Assembly: GCA_021775195.1 (NCBI GenBank)
Contig: JAJFIG010000308.1
Span: 1 to 5,034 of the forward strand
Length of the DNA stretch: 5,034 bases
From: Rhodospirillales bacterium
Lineage (GTDB): Bacteria; Pseudomonadota; Alphaproteobacteria; Rhodospirillales; 2-02-FULL-58-16
Direction of reading: 5' to 3'
In this document: piece after piece, positions 1-5,034 of the stretch
How positions within the stretch are numbered: the stretch's first letter is position 1
Layout: every line of letters starts with the position of its first letter
Made by a program: the position numbers and the translations under genes
Notes under the pieces: model-generated
Told to the model about the DNA's origin: nothing
Databases searched by the model: none
The model's input: the letters and a program-made list of their open reading frames with translations, nothing else

Positions 1-377
1 GTGAAGGCATTGAAGAAAACCACCCGGAACCCGCATTTTTCCGAATACAGCGCCTCCAGGTGGTTCGTCTTGTTGGGCGCCATGAAAAAGGCCCCACCGA
101 ACTGGGGATTGTGAACCATGTGGGCACCCTTCATGTCGGCCATGGATGGTTCGGGCTTCATGTGATGGGCCGTGGGCTTGCCGGTGTAGAGCGCGCCTCC
201 CACCTGGCGCTCCGCTTCCTTCGTGATGTCGATTTTCAGGTGACAGGACGCCGGGTCGCCGTGGCTCGCGGCGTGGGGTTTGTGTTTGTGGCCTACCGGT
301 CCTTCTGCGGCGTGAACTCCTGGTCCGATGCTGACCGAAACAGCCAATGCCGCCGCGCAACCTATTGCTTTATGCAT
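1..377 (-). CDS. Small exported His/Met-rich protein, uncharacterised (3' end beyond window)
   Basis: The reading frame is open from an ATG at 377 to the left edge, giving 125 complete codons without a stop; the C-terminus lies outside the window. Residues 1-23 look like a Sec signal peptide: a basic start (MHK), a hydrophobic alanine-rich core and a VHA|AEG cleavage site after residue 23. The predicted mature part is periplasmic and carries about ten His and five Met residues in clusters: HKHKPH (30-35), HHM (71-73), and a run of M79, M82, H86, M87 and H89. Cys45 and Cys115 could form a disulfide. The last visible stretch, GGAFFMAPNKTNHLEALYS (94-112), resembles from memory a conserved segment of small uncharacterised exported proteins of the form HGGxFFM...HHLEG. 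Metal binding, for example copper, is an inference from composition only. A good Shine-Dalgarno precedes the ATG. Codon use is more mixed (ATA, AAA, AAT, TTT) than in the genes to the right. The signal peptide, start and frame are well supported; the function is unknown. Confidence 0.8.
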   Translation of the reverse strand, partial: MHKAIGCAAALAVSVSIGPGVHAAEGPVGHKHKPHAASHGDPASCHLKIDITKEAERQVGGALYTGKPTAHHMKPEPSMADMKGAHMVHNPQFGGAFFMAPNKTNHLEALYSEKCGFRVVFFNAF

Positions 378-395
378 AGCCTTCCCCCCCTTTTT
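378..395 (-). promoter_or_regulatory. Ribosome binding site with A5-G7 tract
   Basis: Read on the minus strand, the bases before the ATG at 377 are AAAAAGGGGGGGAAGGCT. The G-rich part, with GGAAGG nearest the start, can pair with the anti-Shine-Dalgarno sequence at a range of spacings. It supports the choice of this ATG for the small exported protein. The unusual point is that the site contains homopolymer runs of five A and seven G. Confidence 0.6.
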
Positions 396-433
396 GGCGC
401 AACGTCCCGTCGCGCTTCCGGGCCATGTTACGG

Positions 434-462
434 CATATGGGGGGCCTGAATCCAATCGGCAA
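434..462 (-). promoter_or_regulatory. Weak sigma70-like promoter candidate for the small exported gene
   Basis: On the minus strand a TTGCCG box (457-462) lies 17 bases before a CATATG box (434-439). The -35 box matches TTGACA at four of six positions and the -10 box matches TATAAT at three of six. The expected transcript start would be near 427, leaving a leader of about 50 bases before the ATG at 377. The spacing is ideal but the -10 match is poor, so this is only a candidate. Read-through from the methyltransferase gene upstream is an alternative, since the gap between the two genes is only 113 bases. Confidence 0.2.
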
Positions 463-490
463 GAATTCGGAGGTGCTGGCCAGGGCGGTT

Positions 491-1192
491 CTATCGTTTG
501 TTTCTCATGACATTGACCCGCATCGGCTGGTCGAAGATCCACCAGTCATCGCGGGCCTCGCCCAGGCTCTCGAAGGTGGCGCGTAGCGTGTCGGCGTTGG
601 CGTCGAAGAGATCGCGGCGGTCGGGGTTGATGGTCACCATGCGTTCGCGGAAGGCCTCGAAGCTCTTGTGCTTGACGGCGTGGATGTAGACCAGTTCGGC
701 GTCCTCGCTGAGCCCCGTCGCGCCCGCGTCCTTGATTGCGGCGTAGGCCGCCGCCCGCACCTCGGTCTCGTCGTGGATCGGCAGGGTCAGTTCGAAATGG
801 GGTCCTTCCGCCAGGGGCTCGGCGACGTAGACCGTGCCCTCCGACCCGGCAACCCGGGCGGCCTCCGCCAGGGCCATCGCCTGCAACCCTACCGGCACGT
901 GGTGCAGGCTGTTGAAATAGATCACCGTATCCATGGAGGCGTCGTCGAAGGGAAGATCTTCGCCGACCCCCTCGATGTAGGTCTCGTTGCCCACGGCTTC
1001 GGCACCACGGGCCTTCTCCAACTGTTTCGGACTGCATTCCAGACCCACAACCCGTGCCCCCAGTTTGGTCAATAGGCGCACCAGTCCGCCGTCGCCGCAA
1101 CCGACGTCGAGCACCCGGCTCCCGGCAAGCGTCATATGTTCGGCGATGACCTCGCCATTTCGTCGTCGAATGGGAACGGAGTCACTGGCCAT
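491..1192 (-). CDS. Class I SAM-dependent methyltransferase, substrate unknown
   Basis: The product is 233 residues from the ATG at 1192. It has the Rossmann-fold methyltransferase signature in order. Motif I is VLDVGCGDGG (residues 27-36, SAM-binding glycine loop). The acidic end of strand 2 is VVGLECS, with Glu52 likely binding the SAM ribose. Next come EDLPFDDASMD (78-88) and the motif IV-like strand VIYFNSLHHVP (90-100). This is the arrangement of the Methyltransf_11/25 families. The C-terminal third, rich in charged residues and containing DDWWIFDQP, is probably the substrate cap and gives no recognisable specificity. A longer frame from 1231 adds 13 residues. I prefer 1192 because AAGGA lies 8 bases before it and because the SAM domain needs no more N-terminal sequence. 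The gene is divergent from the acyl-CoA dehydrogenase across 56 bases and runs in the same direction as the small exported gene. It ends with TAG at 491-493. The enzyme class is secure; the reaction is not known. Confidence 0.9.
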   Translation of the reverse strand: MASDSVPIRRRNGEVIAEHMTLAGSRVLDVGCGDGGLVRLLTKLGARVVGLECSPKQLEKARGAEAVGNETYIEGVGEDLPFDDASMDTVIYFNSLHHVPVGLQAMALAEAARVAGSEGTVYVAEPLAEGPHFELTLPIHDETEVRAAAYAAIKDAGATGLSEDAELVYIHAVKHKSFEAFRERMVTINPDRRDLFDANADTLRATFESLGEARDDWWIFDQPMRVNVMRNKR

Positions 1193-1248
1193 GGTGCCGG
1201 TCCTTAGGCTAAAACGGAGGTGAGCCCACATATAACCGGATACAGACC
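1193..1248. promoter_or_regulatory. Divergent intergenic region between methyltransferase and acyl-CoA operon
   Basis: These 56 bases separate two divergent starts, so transcription signals for both directions must lie here or reach into the coding ends. The only A/T-rich core is around 1230-1236 (ATATAAC). On the plus strand TATAAC (1231-1236) resembles a -10 box, and on the minus strand TATATG resembles one. Neither has a convincing TTGACA-like box 16-18 bases upstream. A plus-strand start set by TATAAC would give a leader of only a few bases before the ATG at 1249. I found no long inverted repeat that would mark an operator. No regulator gene adjoins the operon in this window. Confidence 0.3.
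1201..1205 (-). promoter_or_regulatory. Shine-Dalgarno that fixes the methyltransferase start
   Basis: The minus-strand bases read AAGGA, followed by eight bases and the ATG at 1192. This is close to ideal spacing. The upstream alternative start at 1231 has no comparable purine-rich site before it. Confidence 0.6.
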
Positions 1249-2400
1249 ATGACGGAAACCTTCGACGACATCCGCGCCTCCGTGCGCGCGCTCTGTGCCG
1301 ATTTTCCCGCCGAATACTGGCGCGAGCTGGACCGGGAGCGCACCTATCCCACCGACTTTGTCCGCGCCCTCACCGAAGCCGGGTTCCTCGGCGTTCTCAT
1401 CCCCGAGGAATACGGCGGCAGTGGCCTCGGCGTTGCCGCGGCTTCGGCGATCCTCGAGGAGATCCACGCCTCCGGTGGCAACGGCGCTGCCTGCCACGCC
1501 CAGATGTACGTCATGGGCACCGTGCTGCGCCACGGCAGCGAGGCGCAGAAGACCGGGGCCCTGCCCAAGATCGCCACCGGCGAGCTGCGCCTCCAGGCCT
1601 TCGGCGTCACCGAGCCCACCAGCGGCACCGACACCACCCGCATCCGCACCGCCGCGGTGCGCGACGGCGATGAATACGTGGTCAACGGCCAGAAGGTGTG
1701 GACGTCCAGGGCCGAACATTCCGATCTCATGCTCCTCCTCGCCCGCACGACGCCCCGCGACAAGGTGGAAAAGCGCCACGACGGCATGTCGGTATTCCTC
1801 ATCGACATGCGCGCCGCCCTGGACAAGGGCATGACCATCAAGCCCATCCGCGCCATGATCAACCACGCCACGACCGAGGTCTTCTTCGACGATCTGCGCA
1901 TTCCCGCCGACACCCTGATCGGCGACGAGGGCCGGGGCTTCCGCTACATCCTCGACGGCATGAACGCCGAGCGCATCCTCATCGCCCACGAAAGCATCGG
2001 CGACGCCCGCTGGTTCATTCAGAAGGCCAGCGACTATGCCCGCGACCGGGTCGTCTTCGGCCGCCCCATCGGCCAGAACCAGGGCATCCAGTTCCCCATC
2101 GCCCGCGCTTACGCCGCCACCGAGGCCGCCGCCCTCATGGCCGCCAAGGCCGCCGAGCTGTTCGACGCCGGCGAGCCCTGTGGCCCCGAGGCCAACATGG
2201 CCAAGATGCTGGCCGCGGACGCCTCCTGGCAGGCCGCCGACATGTGCCTGCAGACCCATGGCGGCTACGGCTTCGCCGAGGAATATGACATCGAACGCAA
2301 ATTCCGCGAGACCCGGCTCTACCAGGTCGCGCCCATCTCCACCAACTTGATCCTTAGTTACATCGCCGAGCACGTCCTCGGGCTACCCCGGTCCTATTGA
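1249..2400 (+). CDS. Acyl-CoA dehydrogenase (FAD flavoprotein), IVD/LCAD-type catalytic Glu predicted
   Basis: This 383-residue enzyme has the normal length for an acyl-CoA dehydrogenase, which oxidises an acyl-CoA to the 2,3-enoyl-CoA with FAD and passes electrons to electron-transfer flavoprotein in the cytoplasm. The order is N-terminal helices (1-115), the beta domain with signature GVTEPTSGTD (119-128) and VNGQKVWTS (145-153), then the C-terminal helical domain with DRVVFGRPIGQNQ (266-278). The second family signature begins at Gln335 (QTHGGYGFAEE) and runs to Glu354. The usual YEGT segment with the MCAD-type catalytic Glu is replaced by YQVAPISTN (358-366). A Glu is present in MNAER at residue 241, the place of the catalytic base in isovaleryl-CoA and long-chain dehydrogenases. 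At 383 residues it is too short for canonical methylsuccinyl-CoA dehydrogenase (Mcd). A weak GGA (1238-1240) precedes the ATG. It leads a three-gene unit, with 25 bases to the next gene. The substrate is unproven; a branched or dicarboxylic acyl-CoA is inferred from the neighbours. Confidence 0.95.
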   Translation: MTETFDDIRASVRALCADFPAEYWRELDRERTYPTDFVRALTEAGFLGVLIPEEYGGSGLGVAAASAILEEIHASGGNGAACHAQMYVMGTVLRHGSEAQKTGALPKIATGELRLQAFGVTEPTSGTDTTRIRTAAVRDGDEYVVNGQKVWTSRAEHSDLMLLLARTTPRDKVEKRHDGMSVFLIDMRAALDKGMTIKPIRAMINHATTEVFFDDLRIPADTLIGDEGRGFRYILDGMNAERILIAHESIGDARWFIQKASDYARDRVVFGRPIGQNQGIQFPIARAYAATEAAALMAAKAAELFDAGEPCGPEANMAKMLAADASWQAADMCLQTHGGYGFAEEYDIERKFRETRLYQVAPISTNLILSYIAEHVLGLPRSY

Positions 2401-2425
2401 CGGGACGGCGGAGTAGGCTTGCCCC

Positions 2426-3283
2426 ATGACCATTGACATCGATCACCTGCGCCAATGGATCGGCCGCGGCGAGGAGGCCGCCGACGTCGCCACCGCCCAG
2501 CCCCTTGCCGGACTGTCGGCGACCCTGGATCGCGACGGCCCCCGGCCCGGCCCCGGCGATCCGGTTCCCCCCAGCGGACACTGGCTCTATTTCCTGCCGG
2601 CGGCGCGCCAGTCGGAGCTGGCCGAGGACGGCCACGAGCATCGTGGCGGATTCCTCCCGCCGGTGCCGTTGCCCCGGCGCATGTGGGCGGGTGGCCGCAT
2701 TGCTTTCCACCAGCCCATCCGCGTCGGCGACGAGATCGTCCGCCGGTCCGAAGTCAGGGACGTCACCCTCAAGGAGGGCCGGGACGAATCCCTGGTCTTC
2801 GTCGTCGTCCGCCACACGGTATCCGGGCCCGGTGGTACCGCCGTCGTCGAGGACCACGACATCGTCTACCGCGAGGAGCCCCGTCCCGACGCCCCCCAGC
2901 CGCCGCCCAAACCGGCCCCGGGGACGCCCGTCTGGCAGCGCACCGTCGTTGCTGATTCGGTCATGCTGTTCCGCTATTCGGCGCTGCTCTTCAACGGCCA
3001 CCGCATCCACTTCGATCATGAGTACGCGACCCGGGTCACCGGCTATCCCGGCCTCGTCGTCCACGGGCCCCTCACCGCGACCCTGCTCATGGACCTCTGC
3101 CGGCGCCACCGTCCGGACGCGGCGCTGACCCGCTTCGACTACCGCGCCGTGCGCCCGCTTTTCGACACCCGGCCCTTCACCATCGCCGGCGAGCCCGCTT
3201 CCGGCGGCGCTTCGGCCAAACTGTGGGCCCTCGACCCCGAGGGCGCCCTGGCGATGACGGCGACCGCTGAATTCGCGGCCTGA
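2426..3283 (+). CDS. HTD2/MaoC-like double-hotdog enoyl-CoA hydratase, related to mesaconyl-/itaconyl-CoA hydratases
   Basis: This 285-residue protein has two hotdog halves. The N-terminal half (about 45-150) is of the FAS1-like dehydratase type, with GHWLYFLP (51-58), [23 protein letters not shown] (from residue 82) and DHDIVYRE (143-150). A proline-rich linker (about 152-168) follows. The C-terminal half carries the hydratase-type segment [20 protein letters not shown] (182-201), whose N190, H192, H195 and D197 lie in the active-site region, followed by VVHGPL (211-216). This architecture is shared by mesaconyl-C4-CoA hydratase (Meh) of the 3-hydroxypropionate bicycle, itaconyl-CoA hydratase (Ich) of Pseudomonas, and HTD2-like dehydratases. 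A water-adding role on the enoyl-CoA made by the upstream dehydrogenase is the natural inference. GTAGG lies eight bases before the ATG. The gene is 25 bases downstream of the dehydrogenase and 8 bases upstream of the transferase, so it is almost certainly cotranscribed. The family is firm; the exact substrate is a hypothesis. Confidence 0.9.
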   Translation: MTIDIDHLRQWIGRGEEAADVATAQPLAGLSATLDRDGPRPGPGDPVPPSGHWLYFLPAARQSELAEDGHEHRGGFLPPVPLPRRMWAGGRIAFHQPIRVGDEIVRRSEVRDVTLKEGRDESLVFVVVRHTVSGPGGTAVVEDHDIVYREEPRPDAPQPPPKPAPGTPVWQRTVVADSVMLFRYSALLFNGHRIHFDHEYATRVTGYPGLVVHGPLTATLLMDLCRRHRPDAALTRFDYRAVRPLFDTRPFTIAGEPASGGASAKLWALDPEGALAMTATAEFAA

Positions 3284-3291
3284 GCGGCACC

Positions 3292-4500
3292 ATGACCGAC
3301 ACACCCCGTCCTCTCGAAGGCATCCGCGTCCTCGACGCCGCGACCTTCATCGCCGCGCCCTATTGCGCCGCCATCCTGGGCGAGTTCGGCGCCGAGGTGA
3401 TCAAGGTCGAGCAGCCGGGCACCGGCGATCCCTTCCGCCGTTTCGGCACCGCCACCGAGCGCGACGATTCGTCCCTCGCCTGGCTCTCGGAGGAGCGCAA
3501 CAAGTCATCCGTGACCCTCAACCTGCGCGCCCCCGAGGGTGCGGACCTCTTCAAGCGCCTGGTCGCCAAGTCGGATGTGGTGTGCGAGAACTTCCGCCCC
3601 GGCACCCTGGAAAAATGGGGCCTCGGCTGGGATATCCTTCACGCTGTCAACCCGGCCCTCGTCCTCCTTCGGGTCACCGGCTATGGCCAGACCGGGCCTT
3701 ACCGGGACCGGCCCGGGTTTGCCCGTGTCGCCCACGCCGTCGGCGGCCTCACCAACCTTGCCGGCATGCCCGGCGAGATGCCCATGACCCCCGGCTCCAC
3801 GTCTCTCGCCGATTACATGTCGGGCCTTTACGGCGCCGTCGGCATCCTCCTGGCACTGCGCCACCGGGACGCCACCGGCGAGGGCCAGTACATAGACCTC
3901 GGCCTCTACGAATCCGTGTTCCGGGTTCTCGACGAGACCGCCCCGGCCTATGCCCGCAACGGCATCGTCCGCGAGCGCGAGGGCGCCGGCACCACCAACG
4001 CCTGCCCCCATGGCCACTTCGGTACCGGGGATGGTAAGTGGGTAGCCATCGCCTGCACCACCAATAAGATGTTTGCCCGCCTGGCCGAGGCCATGGGCCG
4101 GCCCGAGTTAGCGGACGACGAACATTACGGGCGCCAGCGCGTTCGCCTCGCTGCCCGTGCCGAGGTCGACCGCCTGGTCGAGGAGTGGACCGGGTCCATG
4201 GACCAGGCCCGGGTCATGGAGGCCTGCCTTGCCCACGAGGTCCCCTGCGGCGCCATCAACACCATCGCCGACATCTTCGCCGATCCCCACTTCAAGGCCC
4301 GCGGCAACCTCGCCGCCATCGATGAACCGGACCTGGGCGAGATCATCGTCCCCTCGGTGGTCCCGCGCCTCTCCGAAACCCCGGGACGTATCGACACCCT
4401 GGGGCCGCCGTTGGGCAACGCCAACGACGCCGTCTACGGCGAGCTCCTCGGCCTCACGGCGGACGAGATCGCGCGTTTGCGCGAAGCCGGGGTGATCTAG
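3292..4500 (+). CDS. Class III (CaiB/BaiF family) CoA-transferase
   Basis: The 402-residue product is of normal length for family III CoA-transferases, which move CoA between carboxylic acids through an aspartyl-CoA thioester. The N-terminal block [20 protein letters not shown] (7-26) and [17 protein letters not shown] (33-49) is the CoA-binding Rossmann part. [15 protein letters not shown] (69-83), [13 protein letters not shown] (99-111) and [16 protein letters not shown] (128-143) are family hallmarks. The expected catalytic Asp is D174 in [12 protein letters not shown] (171-182). [13 protein letters not shown] (residues encoded from about 3880) also fits. Mesaconyl-CoA C1-C4 transferase (Mct), succinyl-CoA:itaconate, formyl-CoA and carnitine CoA-transferases share this fold, so sequence alone does not set the substrate. 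The adjacent hydratase favours a C5-dicarboxylate role. The start at 3292 gives the standard N-terminus just before the conserved PLEGIRVLD; the Shine-Dalgarno is weak (GAGCGG), consistent with coupling to the gene ending 8 bases upstream. Its TAG stop directly abuts the convergent glk stop. Confidence 0.95.
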   Translation: MTDTPRPLEGIRVLDAATFIAAPYCAAILGEFGAEVIKVEQPGTGDPFRRFGTATERDDSSLAWLSEERNKSSVTLNLRAPEGADLFKRLVAKSDVVCENFRPGTLEKWGLGWDILHAVNPALVLLRVTGYGQTGPYRDRPGFARVAHAVGGLTNLAGMPGEMPMTPGSTSLADYMSGLYGAVGILLALRHRDATGEGQYIDLGLYESVFRVLDETAPAYARNGIVREREGAGTTNACPHGHFGTGDGKWVAIACTTNKMFARLAEAMGRPELADDEHYGRQRVRLAARAEVDRLVEEWTGSMDQARVMEACLAHEVPCGAINTIADIFADPHFKARGNLAAIDEPDLGEIIVPSVVPRLSETPGRIDTLGPPLGNANDAVYGELLGLTADEIARLREAGVI

Positions 4501-5034
4501 TTACAACAAGTGTGACAATCCGACGAAGGCCGGCAGTTTGTGGGTAACCACATACGTAGGAATGGCGGCCAGGTAGTCGGAAAACCGGCCCTTGTCCTCG
4601 AAGCGCCGGCGGAACCCGGAGCCGGCGAAGGCGTCGCCCAGCTTCGGTACGATGCCGCCGGCGACGTAGACGCCGCCGCGGGCGCCGAGGCTCAGCGCCA
4701 GGTCGGCGGCGGCGGTGCCGAGCAGGACGCAGAACATCTCCAGGGCTTCCGAGCAGCGGGGACAGGTGCCCGCCAGCGCCCGCTCGCTCACCTCAGCCGG
4801 GGGCACGTCCGGATCCGGGTTCTCGTTTTCCAGTTCCGACAGCGCCCGGTAGAGGTTGACCAGGCCAACCCCCGAGATCACGTCCTCCGCCGAAACATGG
4901 CCGTCCCGGCGCAGGAGCGCGATCACCGCGTCTTCCCGCTCCGTGGTCGCCGCCATGGTCACGTGGCCGCCTTCCGTCGCCAGGGGTATCCAGCCGCCCG
5001 CCGCCGGGACCAGCGCCGACACGCCGAGGCCGGT
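4501..5034 (-). CDS. glk: Glucokinase, C-terminal 177 residues (5' end beyond window)
   Basis: The frame is open through the right edge. Its first visible residues are TGLGVSALVPAAGGWIPLA, matching the end of the glucokinase GPGTGLG phosphate loop, so the GTG at 5022 is an internal Val codon and not the start. Glk phosphorylates glucose to glucose 6-phosphate with ATP in the cytoplasm, feeding glycolysis or the Entner-Doudoroff route. Counting from the edge, EGGH (21-24) and SAE (48-50) correspond to the glucose-binding E157, H160 and E187 of E. coli Glk. LVNLYRALSE, the CPRC...FC cysteine segment, GGVYVAGGIVPK and SGFRRRFEDKGRF also align with the E. coli enzyme. The ATP-site start and the catalytic Asp (E. 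coli D100) lie outside the window and cannot be checked. The C-terminus is somewhat shorter than in E. coli, ending just after the segment aligned to its GSGAHL. The gene converges on the acyl-CoA operon, ending in TAA at 4501-4503, with no functional link evident. Confidence 0.93.
   Translation of the reverse strand, partial: TGLGVSALVPAAGGWIPLATEGGHVTMAATTEREDAVIALLRRDGHVSAEDVISGVGLVNLYRALSELENENPDPDVPPAEVSERALAGTCPRCSEALEMFCVLLGTAAADLALSLGARGGVYVAGGIVPKLGDAFAGSGFRRRFEDKGRFSDYLAAIPTYVVTHKLPAFVGLSHLL

Noticed and set aside
60..449. A 129-codon plus-strand open frame over the left end
   Set aside because: The minus strand carries a better gene here, with a signal peptide, a ribosome binding site and a conserved-looking domain. 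The plus-strand product lacks a start site with a Shine-Dalgarno and has no recognisable motif.
1220..1252. A ten-codon frame starting at GTG right after GGAGG, whose TGA overlaps the dehydrogenase ATG (ATGA)
   Set aside because: The arrangement looks like a coupled leader peptide, but GGAGG overlaps the GTG itself, leaving no spacing for initiation. The peptide shows no regulatory amino acid run.
1204..2373. A long open frame of 389 codons on the minus strand, opposite the acyl-CoA dehydrogenase
   Set aside because: It is antisense to a gene with complete family signatures. Its protein is a Gly/Ala/Val/Asp-rich mix with no motif, as expected from reading C-ending codons of GC-rich DNA in reverse.
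2354..3304. A 316-codon minus-strand open frame opposite the hydratase gene
   Set aside because: It is a compositional shadow of the hydratase. Its Arg/Gly/Ala-rich sequence shows no domain, and the plus-strand gene explains the region fully.
4500..4516. Imperfect hairpin GTTACA-ACAAG-TGTGAC at the operon/glk junction as a terminator
   Set aside because: The stem has six pairs including one G-U, is A/T-rich and has no U-tract on either strand, so it is too weak to call.
5020..5022. GTG as the start of a short minus-strand glucokinase-like gene
   Set aside because: The frame continues upstream to the window edge with TGLG, the conserved phosphate-loop end of glucokinase. The gene is truncated only by the window.

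Overview
The window is GC-rich and densely coded, with strongly C/G-ending codons in most genes. The best-placed homology is a glucokinase close to the E. coli Glk type. Together with the acyl-CoA catabolic genes, this suggests a chromosomal segment of a proteobacterium, most likely an alphaproteobacterium. That assignment is inference from composition and gene types; no rRNA or marker gene is present. I see no mobile element, CRISPR array, tRNA or rRNA.

Layout from left to right. (1) Positions 1-377, minus strand: the start and first 125 codons of a small exported protein rich in His and Met, cut off by the left edge. (2) Positions 378-490: a short intergenic gap holding its ribosome binding site and a weak promoter candidate. 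(3) Positions 491-1192, minus strand: a class I SAM-dependent methyltransferase of unknown substrate. (4) Positions 1193-1248: a compact divergent intergenic region. (5) Positions 1249-4500, plus strand: a tight three-gene unit encoding an acyl-CoA dehydrogenase, a double-hotdog hydratase of the mesaconyl-/itaconyl-CoA hydratase (HTD2/MaoC-like) type, and a class III CoA-transferase. (6) Positions 4501-5034, minus strand: the C-terminal half of glucokinase (glk), convergent with the operon and with no base between the two stop codons.

The three plus-strand genes form a plausible catabolic module. The CoA-transferase would activate an organic acid, the dehydrogenase would introduce a double bond, and the hydratase would add water. 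Similar hydratase plus class III transferase pairs act on branched C5 dicarboxylates: mesaconyl-CoA in the 3-hydroxypropionate bicycle and itaconate in Pseudomonas. A C5-dicarboxylate or related branched-acid substrate is therefore the leading hypothesis. The citramalyl-CoA-type lyase that would complete such a route is not in this window. The dehydrogenase lacks the usual C-terminal catalytic Glu but has a Glu at the site used by isovaleryl-CoA and long-chain acyl-CoA dehydrogenases. The flanking genes have no evident link to this module.
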